Origin: Eucommia ulmoides
Taxonomy: Eukaryota > Streptophyta > Magnoliopsida > Garryales > Eucommiaceae
Assembly (NCBI GenBank): GCA_016647705.1
Contig: CM028328.1
Location: 6,287,311-6,351,310, forward strand
Direction: 5' to 3'
Length of the DNA: 64,000 nucleotides
Positions 50,532-61,132 of the stretch are shown one piece after another. The notes beneath the pieces are model-generated. The model did no database searches. It was not told the origin of the DNA and saw only the letters and a list, made by a program, of their open reading frames with translations. Within the stretch, counting starts at the first letter, position 1, and each line of letters starts with the position of its first letter. The position numbers were made by a program, and so were the translations under genes.

Positions 50532-50599
50532 TGTAACAATTTTGTGTGTAAAAAATTTGTTTGATGTCACAAAATATATATAATTAGTTAAAGGTAACT

Positions 50600-50950
50600 A
50601 ATTATATACAATTTTTTAGTTACATATCTCTGATATGTAATTAAAAATTTTAATATTTTTCAGTTACATGTGCCAATAGTGTGTAATTTTTTAGTTACAT
50701 ATCTCTCATATGTAACTAAAAAGTTTGATTTTTTCAATTACATGTTCTAATAATATGTAACTTTTTAGTTACATGTCTCTGACATGTAACTAAAAAATTT
50801 CGTATTTTTTCAGTTACGTCACGAAATATTACACATATATATGTAATTGTAACATGTAATTAAAGTACATGTAACCAAAAATACCTAAATATGTGTGAAA
50901 AATAATAATTATGAAATTGTAACTAACATTAGTTACATGTAACAGAATTC
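50600..50950. repeat. Array of hairpins built on TTTTTAGTTACATGTC
   Basis: Three inverted repeats with 16-base arms and a TCT loop: 50613-50628/50632-50647, 50688-50703/50707-50722 and 50762-50777/50781-50796. The last is perfect (TTTTTAGTTACATGTC against GACATGTAACTAAAAA). Spacing is 75 and 74 bases. Between them lie weaker inverted pairs (TTCAGTTACATGT...TGTAATTT). Similar words continue to about 50950. Confidence 0.9.
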
Positions 50951-51193
50951 ACTATAAAAATCCAATGTACTCACTAAGGGCTCCCTACAATTCTTACAAT
51001 TTTACTACAATTCTTATAATGCGGGATTAAAACACAAGTGAAATCTAATTTAAAGAATTAAATCAAAACCTAATAACATAAAAGGATTTTTCACCAATTA
51101 GACTTTAAATAAGAGATTTTTCACCAATTTTTTCTTAAAATAATAATATAAGAAGTAAACGCTGATGTTTGTAGCCATGTGTTGACATTGCAG

Positions 51194-52446
51194 CAAAACA
51201 TCTAATAGAAACAGAGCACGTACATGCACTATTGGGACCACGAACGTGGTAAGAAACCTCTATGGTTGCAGAGACCCTTACCCACGGCCATTCCTCTATC
51301 CCTATTCTCTCTTTCTCCGACTCATCTCCGCCGTGGGCTGCAGCCCGACGGCCATTCCTGATTAACGCCACCCCGAGGTCTCACCCACAGACCAAAGCTG
51401 TGGCCGCAATTCTCCAGTCCTGGAAATGGCGTCGTGTGATCGTAATCTACGAAGACCTCGGTTCAATTTCAAATACCATCTCCAATCTTCACGACGATTT
51501 ACGGAAATCAGGTGTGGATATCGTCGGTTTCTTGGCGGTTTCTTTGTCCATCGACATGTCGAGAGAACTCTGGCGGCTCAAAACAGAGCAGTGCAGAGTC
51601 TTCGTAGTCCATTCATCTATGCTGTTGGCGTCGAAATTGTTCAAGAAAGCTAAGGAATTACGCCTGATGGAGTCGGGTCATGTTTGGATCACCACGAACT
51701 CGATCACAGATCATATCCATTCGTTAAATTCGTCGGTAATCTCATCGATGCAGGGAGTTGTCGGAATCAAGACCTATTTTCCCGAATCGAGTCAAGATTA
51801 CAGAAACTTCTACCTCAGATTTCGTCGCATGTTCAGACAAAATCACCCGGAAGAAAGTAACTACAAGCCGGGAATTTTCGCTCTCCAAGCTTTTTCCGCC
51901 GCCACGGCGTTGGCTCAGGCGATGACGATTAATAATCAAGGAAACAGCAAACGCCCTCACGAATTGTTAGTTGAAATTAACCAAACCGATTTCAAGGGAT
52001 TCACCAGAAAAATCCAACTCACCAACAATCAACGACCGTGGGCGAACGTGTTTCAGATCATCAACGTCATCGGAAAAAGCTACAGGAAGCTCGGATTCTG
52101 GTCGGAAAGACATGGGTTCTCTCGGACAATTCATCAAACACCGAAGTACAACACGTCCATGGAGATTCTGGGTCAGGTGCAATGGCCTGGAGCTCCATGT
52201 ACTACACCAAGAGGATGGGATCTACCGACATCATATGAACCGCTGAGAATCCTCGTACCAGAAGGAGATGTAACGAAACGATTCGTGAGAGTCGATTATG
52301 ATGAATCGACGAAGAATTATACGTACAGTGGGTTTTCGATTGACGTTTTCAGAGCAATGGTGGAACACTTGCCGTATCATTTGCCGTACGAATTTCATCG
52401 CTACGATGACACATATGATTCTTCAGTGGAGCAGGTTTACTACAAG
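51194..52446 (+). pseudogene. GLR: Second GLR exon 2: amino-terminal domain and S1, one nonsense codon
   Basis: 1253 bp, the same length as its paralog. The acceptor ATTGCAG is followed by AKHLIETEHVHALLGPRTW and then TAA at 51250-51252, where the intact gene has GAA (Glu107). The remaining 399 codons from 51262 are open and well conserved (WKWRRVIVIYEDLG, PLRILVPEGD, GFSIDVFRAMVEHLPYHLPY). The donor is AAG/GTGAATAG. Confidence 0.92.
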
Positions 52447-52592
52447 GTGAATAGAAAATAAGTAGAATCTGTGTAGCATAGTAAGACCTGGATTGAGTTC
52501 AGACCCATGAACACCGTGTGGTTTTCAATTTTGAGATGTAATTTAATTTTAATTTATTTTATGCACACTAAAATAGTACCATTGAAGTGCAG

Positions 52593-52907
52593 AAATTTGA
52601 TGCGGTAGTTGGTGACCTGACAATCATAGCTAAACGGTGTAGTTACGTACAATTCACATTGTCCCACACAAAATCGGGACTGGTGATGGTGGTGCCAATC
52701 CAATCAAAATCAAGCAATAACATGGCATGGCTATTCATGAAGCCCTTCACAAGACAATGTGGATTCTTATAGCACTCGTAAATGTTTACAATGGGTTTGC
52801 AGTGTGGATTATAGAGAGAAATCACTCTTCTGAACTCAAAGGCTCAATACTCCATCAACCTGGGATCTTACTCTGGATGGCTTTTGCTACCTTGTTCCAT
52901 ATAAATG
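52593..52907 (+). pseudogene. GLR: Second GLR exon 3: S1 end, M1, pore; frameshifted
   Basis: 315 bp against 316. KFDAVVGDLTIIAKRCSYVQ and the S1 end are in frame 1. After FMKPFT, the intact copy's ACAACGGCAATG appears as ACAAGACAATG, one base shorter (near 52755). M1 (MWILIALVNVYNGFAVWII) and the pore (GILLWMAFATLF) therefore fall in another frame. The donor is GTAACA at 52908. Confidence 0.92.
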
Positions 52908-52914
52908 GTAACAA

Positions 52915-52955
<41 letters not shown>

Positions 52956-54578
52956 AAATAAGTCCTAATTAATTATGGTATTTTGAGATGATAACACTAT
53001 TTTATTTTTAATTTTTAGGTTTATAGTTCATCAATTATGGTATAAAATTCAATTTTTTTGTTTTCAATTGAGAAAAAAAAAATAGACAACCAAATTCAAT
53101 TTTTGTTTGATTTTGGTTTTGGTCTTGGTTTTGATTTTTGCATTATAGTTGTGAAATCGAACTGCGAAACTGTCACTTTAGACATTTCTTTTTTAAATAT
53201 ATTTATAAACAACCACCTCCGTTATTGTTTGGATTTGATTATATTTAAAGTTTATGTTCTACATTCTACTTATATTCGGAATGACTATTGTGACAAACTA
53301 TATTTGAATTTTATGTTTTATTTTTTTAGTTATGTTTGTGTTCAAAATTTTGTAAACTTCCACTTCTAGTAATTAAAATAAAGAAAATAAGGCAATAGAA
53401 TATATATATATATATATATATATTTAAAAGGAATAACTAAATGGGTTCACAGTTCTAGTTTTCCTATTTTTTTTTTAAAATGATAAACGGAGTTTAAAAA
53501 AAATGACAGTTTACGATTCCTTTGGTCATTTTGGGTTTGATGTTTCCTTAATGGTTTTGGTTTTGTTTTCCATTGAACCCAAACAAAAATCAACCCATTG
53601 CCATTCCTACCTTGTAATGAACCCTGGTTAGTGTTTTTCTTTTATTTATGTTCCAAGAAAAAAAATATATATTAAAATTGGATAAAATAAATATATATAT
53701 ATATATATTTAGCTTTGGATTAGGGTTGTCCTATACCAAAATCACCAAAACCAATTAATTTGGACTCCAATTCAATAGTGGCACCAATTTTTTTAGACTA
53801 CCTATTTAATCCCTTTTTTTTTTTTTTGTATTAAATAAAAAAATATTACAACCATAAATAGTACATTGGCTTAGTCCAAGATTTATAATTTATTTTAAAA
53901 ATCATCTTAATAATAATAAGATATGATGAAATCGAAAATTAATTCGTCATGAAACTTTGGTATTAGGAATAAGTTGTTTCTTCCGGCTTTGATTACTCTC
54001 TCAGCTTAAGTTCCTGCAAACAATGCATCGTGGGTGAACCAGTCGGCATTAAACCTTCAAGAATCAGTTGATTGTTTTGAGGAAATCATGACAGAGTATT
54101 AGCTAGGAAAACATGTGCGTACCTGGCTCAACCCACCTCTTCCCCAAATCTCAGTCCATTTTCATCAATGTGGCGAATTTAGTCGAGTAATGGACCGTTA
54201 TTCAAGGAGTAGTAGCGACTCTTTTCTTAATGAGTGAGAGACCTTAATGTTGCCCTTGGGATGGAAAGGCAGTGATAGTGTATCCGGGGATAGTAATATC
54301 CTTGGAGGTAGTTTCCTTGAATGGATCTTTTCTCACCCCTGACATTAGGGTCGCTACTTGCCATCACGCAGTTCAATTCCTCAACTTGGTCAGACTTACG
54401 GCGAAACCTTTCTAGTAAAACTTTAAGCCTCTCGTCCTACCTTTACCTTATTTACATGAGGTGCAACAACTTGTTAGCCCGCCACCTGTTGTTTACGAAC
54501 CTGTGTGCACAAGTAAGGCTAAAAGACTCAAATGAATAAAAAAAAAATACCTAGCTTTAATGCCTTGTATTGTTAGGA
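52908..54578 (+). other. Second GLR intron 3, first part: AT-rich, microsatellites
   Basis: A CT/AT compound repeat right after the donor (52917-52955), AT runs near 53399-53424 and 53689-53708, and GGTTTTGGTTTTG-type words near 53100-53580. 53990-54480 is somewhat richer in G and C but not recognised. Confidence 0.6.
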
Positions 54579-56750
54579 TTTTTTTTTTTTCCGATAAGCG
54601 ATGAAATATATTAATAAGGGGCAAAGTCACCCAAACTACAGTAACATAACACATAGCTATACTACACGATAACAATTTATCATATAGTCCGAAAAATCAC
54701 ACCCAGAAAATACAAGAAATACATTACAACTACAATGGCCAAAGAAGCAAACCACTAATAACTATAACACCCAAAATCAAATACTCTAGGCCACCCAGCA
54801 AACTCGATAAAACAACACCAACAAAATGCCCACGAGCACAATTCATTTCTTCCATGTTCAATGGCACAGCCCCTTAAAGAATTGCACACCCTGCCACATT
54901 ATTCTGATGTAGCTCCATGTGTTCACCCATTGACCAAGGCGCCACTTCAACTAAAAAACCAAGGAACAAGACCATTCTCGACAATGACTAGCCTTTGAAA
55001 CGGAGAATAATCAGATGATAAAACTCGACTCGGGAAAAACAATTCACTAACTTTGAAAGCAAAAAAGAAGCACCTCAAACACCGCCAATCATTAAAATGA
55101 AGGCTCCCAATTACAACACTACCTAGCACTAGAAGCCCCAATTATAGCCAACTTCACAAACACAAGCGCCAAGAAGAGATTGTTAATACACAAGGCCTTT
55201 TTTTTACTATTCTTTTTCAGAATTGAGACTATTTTGTTATAAGGTTCTCCCCCATCAAGCTCTGCAAAAATTTCATCAATCTCATCTTTTAGTCTAGATA
55301 AGGGGTTACTCCTAGAAAAATATGCTACCACATCTTTATCATTAACCCTGACAGATTGTTTATCTTCGAAGGTGTATCCCTTCTCTACAAAATTCTTCCT
55401 TGTTAGAAAAGATGACGTCAATTGCTCTAGCTTTTCTATTGGGTCAATGGGTGCAAAAATTTCCTTCGGTGAATTTGTCCATGTGGACTTTGGTTCCAAA
55501 GTAACATCATTCTTCCTCTTCACAACATCTTCTAGTCAGTCCTCGCAAACAAAGATTGTAGTTTCACAAGGATTAGGGACTACAACTACAATGTCTTTAC
55601 TAACTTCTACCCCATTTACCACAACTTCTTTGTAAGATCTTTGATTGATGGAATGAATAAAGATCATATTACTTTTGGCTTCGTTAACCATTTGCGAATG
55701 ATTGAGATGGCTTCCGATAGAAGCATCGAGATCTTCTCTGATGTTAATAGTGTACATTTTACCTTCACAATTAACCGAAATATTCTCAACGATAAAATCT
55801 TTGTAGTCAGTATTGATAATAATTCTACCTTTATCAAGCACTTGGACAAACGAATTCTCAAGAGAAGGAAGTTCATTATTGGAAGAATTAGACTTGAGAG
55901 GTTGAGAGACTTTCTTAACCAAACACTCTTCAATTTAGCATAGTCACGCTGATCCAAGATAGGCTCACATCCCCAACCTCTCCGAGTAATGTTAAAGCTG
56001 CTATTAGCCAATGATACCCTCAACCTAGTTGTGTGAAGCCTTTAGGCCATCAAGATTCCTAGCTGCTCTAATTGCCTCATCTTTGGTGGGAAACCTCACA
56101 AAACCAAACTTGGAATTTTTTCCCAATCTCATTCTATGAGATATATAAACATCTCTCACTCTCCCCTGCCACCGAAAAATATTTCTCAACCCCCTATGAC
56201 CGAGCTTCTCTGGGATCTCGTCCACAAATACTGAAAACAAATTCGATCGGGGGGTTTTCCAACCCCAAAACATCTTTGGAGGAAAGTCCATAGGAAGTGG
56301 AAAGGAATATGAATACTATCTGAACGTTAAAACCCAAATGGTATACAAACTTAAACACTAATCTCAAGCCGGAGGGATTTCAAAGTCAGGCGGCAAAGTA
56401 GGACTGGCCGAAGACGAAGAATCCTTGCACTTGTTCCCAAAATCCTCGGCAAGGCGGCGTCGAAACGGTCGAAAACGACATTGAAATTTTGAAATGGCGG
56501 CACATTTCCCAATAGAGAGCTTCTCCCACACTCACAAGTTGCAGCAGTGAAATTGAATGTCCAATTGGAGGGTGAGGATAGACGCCCATGTCGGTGATCT
56601 GAACGGCCTCTGTTTGTGCGAATGGGGGTTCCAGCAGACCGACAACGCAAAAGCAAGAGATATAGTTGAATTTGTACTAGCGAACTAAATCGATCCACTA
56701 AGAGACTAATCACTTGATATTTCTCAATTTGTTCTCTCTCTCAGATGGGG
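54579..56750 (-). mobile_element. LINE-like element carrying an RRM-type ORF1, internally deleted
   Basis: A T run at 54579-54590 reads as the poly-A tail of a minus-strand element. The adjoining GATAAGCGATGAAATATATT and GGGGCAAAG resemble 3' ends of plant L1-type LINEs. Upstream frames encode an RRM protein (56291-56025) and its C-terminal part (55922-55119, broken at 55536). No endonuclease or RT was found, so either ORF2 was deleted or this is a retroposed RRM gene. The 5' border near 56750 is set by an A-rich run and is uncertain. Confidence 0.6.
55119..56291 (-). pseudogene. RRM-domain protein (LINE ORF1-like)
   Basis: The ATG at 56291 opens MDFPPKMFWGW. An RNA recognition motif follows, with RNP2-like VFVDEIPEKL, RGLRNIFRWQGRVRDVYISH, RNP1-like KFGFVRFPT and DEAIRAARNLDGL. 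After a stop at 56025 the reading continues at 55922 (VKKVSQPLKSNSSNNELPSL, DKGRIIINTDY) and then 55523-55119 (acidic and basic blocks, FAELDGGEPYNKIVSILKKN). Such RRM proteins form ORF1 in one group of plant LINEs and bind element RNA. The frame is interrupted at least twice. Confidence 0.68.
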
Positions 56751-56974
56751 AAAAAAAAAAAAGATTAGTTGCCGTCTGATTTGTCTCGGGGACCACAGCC
56801 CTAAGAGTCTTTATATATTAGGTCAACTTAGGCCCCACTAACCCTAATTATCTAATATGGGTAACTACACATTGCAAAGCCCATGCCCATTTAATGTTTC
56901 CTGAGCCCAATTAATTAAATAACTTATTTGGGCCCTCATAAAATTGATAGCCCATGACATAACTATTTAATTAA

Positions 56975-57420
56975 TCATATGAGCTCACAATAAAAAGTAA
57001 TTAATTTCCTAACATGTATTACTTCCAAGCAGTTCCAGCCAGAGTCACATGGAACGGTTGGAACTTGGTCGAGTTTGACATTCCTTGTAGATTCATGTGA
57101 GCGTGGTAAGTGTGATGCTCGGTCAGTGTTACCTTGGTACATTCCGATTTGTGACAAGAGTTTTAAATTTGTCAAGATATTTTCACGTAGCACCCGAGCA
57201 GTGAATGGTGAAACATTTCTCTTTACAATCTCATAAATGTTGGGATTATTCTTGTCGATCTACCTCAGTTTCTTGTTAATAGCGTTTAGTTGCTCCGAGA
57301 GGTCCTCGTCAACTTGTTGGTCGTGATCATCGTGCCAATTTTTTAGTCGAGGATGTCAAGAAGGCATCTATAGAAAATGTGGAATTATATAGGGATGCTT
57401 CAAGAGTCTTGCCCTGTGCA
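56975..57420 (-). pseudogene. Ty3/gypsy gag relic
   Basis: On the minus strand near 57110-57000, the phrase HAHMNLQGMSNSTKFQPFHV followed by TLAGTAWK matches the plant gypsy gag core (YKAHMxLQGMSDxxKCxAFPxTLxGxAxxWF). Upstream stretches to 57420 look like its N-terminal arm but are broken. No protease or RT nearby. Confidence 0.6.
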
Positions 57421-57851
57421 CGAGCCGGGTGCATCTCGTTCTGCGGAACATGCACTCCATTTCTCCTACTGTTCATTCCAATGATGCATGGGGCTTCAAT
57501 CGCGAATGCATGCATGGCACTTTCTCGGCCGGTGAAACTTCAAGGCTTCGTCGGTTGTCTTGGCTTCCCCGTTGAAGTTCGTCCCTTTCCCTTCAGTATT
57601 CTTTCTAGCTCTCGTCGGAGATCATGTTGTTCTCTTCAACGTTCTTCTTCTTGGCTTTGCTCCTGCTGTAATCTTCTCCTCTCATCCACGATGGCCTATG
57701 CCTCACTACACAGCAACAAATACCCTTGCGGGACAGGCGATGGCAAAGGCAATTAGTTTTGACTTGGATTTATCCTCATCAACATAATTTTTGTTCTAAA
57801 AAATATTTTTGGCTCCAAAAAAAAATGACTTTTTGTTGAGGGCTCCCAAAA

Positions 57852-57900
<49 letters not shown>

Positions 57901-59128
57901 ACTATCTAAATTCAACTAGTACCAGATAAAAAATAAAAAATAAAAAATCACTCCATAATTGACCTTGTTTTGTGTATGTAATTTCAATAACAAGTTGAAG
58001 AGAGAGAAGTGCGACGGTGGAGAGAGGTGTGGCGGGGAGAGAAAATGAAGAAGGTGATGATAAAATTGGTGCAACGGGGAGAGAGAGAACCAAGAAGGAT
58101 AAAAAAATTGATTTATAATTTCATTTAGAGTTATTTGTATTCAAAGATAATTTTGACAATAAAAAAAATATTAGTAAGTCTTTAAGTAGTAAAATCTGAT
58201 TAATTGTACTTTTAGTACATTATAATAATTTATATTCCTTAAAAAGTTGTCTGACCTAATTAATGGACTATGGAGGAATTGTCCAAAAAATTATGACTCT
58301 AAAAAACCCTTAGTCCCCCCCCCCCCCCCCCGGCTTTTTTCAACAGTGCTTCTCTTTTTGAGAAGGAGAATCCCACCTAAGTATATTTGCTAATCAATTT
58401 TTTGTTTTAAAAAAAAAAAAAAGACACTGGTGAACTTCAATTTTGTTTTTTGAAAAAGACACTGGTGAACTTATTTTTTTGTGTGTTGCTTTTAAAAATC
58501 AGGAGAATTTTGCTTTTAAAAGTTAAAATGAGCTATGATTGATGAAATTTTGTATAACAATATTATCCTTATCTTTATTTTACTAGTACGTAACGAAATT
58601 TAATTTTTCTTATTTAATGATATTTTAGTTTGTTTATTTGTAAGATGTAAGATATTTAAAATTATTTATTTTATAATATTTAATTTTTTATTTTCAAGAT
58701 ATAAGATGTTTCTATTTATAAATTTTTGTATTAATCATAGGTTAATACAAGTAATAATTTCTTTTATGTACATTTTGTTTTTTTATATTTGGTTAATCTT
58801 AGGAATAAAATAATAAATAAATAACTATAATATATTTCTATTTTAATAATTTAATATTTTTTGATATCAAGCACTCATTGTATGTTTCTCTTTTTCAACA
58901 ACTATTTTTTGACAAATTTATCAAACAGTTCACAACTCTCTTTCAATAGCTCTAAATTACCAAATATGTGGATCAGTAGGCCTGATTTTGATATGAAAAT
59001 TTCTTTAAAATGTGATATCAAGATACTAACAATTTATTTTTGCTTCTTTTTAAATTTTAGATTAACAACATAAAATAAAAATAAAAGACAAAACACCTCA
59101 ATTAATTAGGTTATTTTATCATGTACAG
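57421..59128 (+). other. Second GLR intron 3, last part
   Basis: 57421-57780 is GC-richer, with open frames in both directions that I do not recognise (possibly part of the gypsy relic). An (AT)n run lies at 57855-57897, a run of 17 C at 58315-58331, and AT-rich DNA up to the exon 4 acceptor. Confidence 0.6.
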
Positions 59129-59526
59129 GAAAAAAATTACATAGCAATTTGTTGAGATTGGCAACGGTAGTTTGGCATTTTGTGGCACTTGTCCTAACCC
59201 AAAGCTACACCGCCAACCTCACCAGCATGCTCACCGTCCAGAGGCTCAAACCCAAAATCGCCGACTTATACACCCTCCGGAGCAACAACGCTGCCGTCGG
59301 TTACTCCAGCAAGTCCTTCGTCGTCAATTACTTAGTCGACGTTCTGCGGTTCAAACTGAAAAATCTGAAGAATTTCTCCACGTTCGAGGAGTACGCCGGA
59401 GCCCTCCGGAGCGGCCGTATCGCCGCCTTCTTTGTGGAAGCTCCAGTTGCAGGTCTTTTTATCAAGAGATATTGCAAGAGCTTCGTCACTGTAAGTCCGA
59501 AACACAAGGTTGGGGGATATGGATTT
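59129..59526 (+). CDS. GLR: Second GLR exon 4: M3 and S2 (open)
   Basis: 398 bp, open throughout, between a GTACAG acceptor and a GTAAGT donor, with entry phase 1 and exit phase 0. It encodes LHSNLLRLATVVWHFVALVL, the channel signature SYTANLTSMLTVQRL, then S2 with VGYSSKSFVVNYL, FSTFEEYAGALRSGRIAAFF and VEAPVAGLFIKRYC. This is the best-preserved exon of the pseudogene. Its partner in the intact gene is outside the window. Confidence 0.92.
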
Positions 59527-60549
59527 GTAAGTACAGTTATAATCCTTTGATTTTATGAATTTATCACTTTTTACTCCCCAAGTGTTGGATAATTTGCATT
59601 TCATCCTCTAAAAACTGTCATTTTTAGCACTTGAGCCTTTAAATTATAATATCCCCTTCAAAACCGACCCATAAAGTTATTAATTAATTTTTTTTTACAT
59701 AAACACTCGTATCATGGTTCCATTGCAAAACATCATATTAATTGATACAAGAACTGAATTGAAAACTATTGTACACTAAATAGATTTTTTTGGTACATTA
59801 TTTAAAACTCACCCTAAAAGATAGTTATCCCCATAAATAATAAATAACAATAGGAATATTTTACTGATAGCACCAGAAAACACAACACTGAATCGACAAA
59901 AAATTAATGGATTAGAGTTAGATTTTTAACAACACAAACCCAAAAATGACACGAAACGTGAATGATACGCAAATTTTGGGTCAGCTTATGACCGATAACT
60001 CCATTTCAACCCGAACACCCCGTTTTTAGTTCATAAACCTCAAGTGATTAACAAACCCGTTTTTAGTTAATTTTAGTTTACAAACTATTACTGATTCTTT
60101 AGGAGTTTGGTACTTTTGTTCAAGTTTTCTTCTTCTTCTTCTTTCTTCTTTCTTTTTCTTTTTTTTTTTTTTTTTTTTTTCCCAAATATAGAATTTAAAG
60201 ATGTAAAAAATATCGATAATGGATGGAAAATTATTTAATGATGTTTTGATTAATTAGTTCAAGTATAGTAAATCAAACACGTATTGTATAATAAATGGGT
60301 TAAACGTGTAAATTTTGGGTGCTCCGAAAAATATATAGGTCATGTTAGAATTATATTTTTTAACACGTTTATTAAACAAGTCGGGTTAGGGTTGATACCA
60401 TATGGACACGAACCCAAATGGACTCAACACAAAAAGATACAATTGCCACCCTTACTTAATATTGTCTTAAGTTATGTCTCCGGTTTTGGGTTGTTTTTTC
60501 AGCATGTTCTTATGATTAAGGGGTTTAATTTTCTCAATTGTGTTGCAAG
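59527..60549 (+). other. Second GLR intron 4
   Basis: 1023 bp, GTAAGT donor, AT-rich, with a TTC/T-rich tract at 60128-60180. Nothing coding. Confidence 0.8.
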
Positions 60550-60813
60550 GCATTTCCCAAAGGGTACCCTATGCTTCCAGACATCAATGAAGCAATTCTA
60601 AAAGTCATTGAAAGCGGAGAGCTTCAAAAACTTGAGAATAGCTAATCCAATACCGAGAAATGTGTGGAATTGGATTCAGACAGTGAGACAATCAGTTTAA
60701 GTTCCAACAATTTTTGGGTTTTGTTTATATTCAGTGTGGGTGTCTCCACAACTGCTCTTGTTGTCTATCTAGTGCTTGGAAAGTGGAAATTACTGAAGAT
60801 TCCGCCATTTTGA
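60550..60813 (+). pseudogene. GLR: Second GLR exon 5: S2 end, M4 and C-terminal tail
   Basis: After a TTGCAAG acceptor the frame reads AFPKGYPMLPDINEAILKVI, then ESGELQKLENS, and hits TAA at 60643-60645. It resumes SNTEKCVELDSDSETISLSS and the M4 helix NNFWVLFIFSVGVSTTALVV, ending at TGA 60811. The same frame then stays open for 52 more codons, with a basic stretch (VLKKWVNQEKK) like GLR cytoplasmic tails. The TGA may therefore also be a lesion, in which case the original end would be the TGA at 60970-60972. Confidence 0.87.
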
Positions 60814-61078
60814 CACATGAAGATTTGGATGCAGATGATGATTGTGCTTAAAAAGTGGGTGAATCAAGAGAAGAAGTTACCCCAAAAGTTAGCCATGCAA
60901 AACATCCTAGGAATTCTCCAAATGCATCAATCTAGAGTTGGGTTTAGACGGAGTTGGGATTTAAACATTTGATTGGGTTATGAAATAAAGTTTTGCGGGC
61001 TTTATTAGAAATTTATGTAAATTTGGGAAATGTGTGTAGTTTTTTTTTTTTAAAAAAAATAGCCACATTTGATTAATC

Positions 61079-61080
<2 letters not shown>
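60814..61080 (+). other. 3' flank of the second GLR
   Basis: The first 156 bases continue the GLR frame without a stop to 60969. No clear polyadenylation signal was singled out. It ends in the T run of the following LINE. Confidence 0.55.

Positions 61081-61132
<52 letters not shown>

Larger units (their letters stand above)
33710..51193 (+). other. Second GLR intron 1, 17.5 kb, filled by nested retrotransposons
   Basis: Its counterpart in the intact gene is 707 bp. Contents in order are about 200 bp of original intron, gypsy D, copia C, copia B, the rest of copia C, a gypsy D LTR remnant, and 2.1 kb of AT-rich repeats. Confidence 0.88.
33449..60813 (+). pseudogene. GLR: Second GLR paralog, disabled by frameshifts and stops
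   Basis: Five exons (33449-33709, 51194-52446, 52593-52907, 59129-59526, 60550-60813) with GT..AG introns of 17484, 146, 6221 and 1023 bp. Domain order is that of a complete GLR: signal peptide, amino-terminal domain, S1, M1, pore, M3 with SYTANLTSMLTVQRL, S2 and M4. Four lesions break it: one G missing near 33527, TAA at 51250-51252 (Glu in the intact copy), one base missing near 52755 in M1, and TAA at 60643-60645. A fifth may be the TGA at 60811. Splice sites and exon lengths are otherwise conserved, so decay seems fairly recent. Sequence errors could explain one lesion but hardly all four. Alternatives such as transcribed pseudogene or partial proteins remain possible. Confidence 0.9.

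Noticed and set aside
50600..50950. Hairpin array as transcription terminators or tRNA-like genes
   Set aside because: No cloverleaf, no anticodon arm and no bacterial context. The regular spacing fits a tandem repeat better.
57379..57787. Possible small gene on the plus strand in GLR intron 3
   Set aside because: No recognisable domain. Open frames exist on both strands, and a gypsy gag relic adjoins it.
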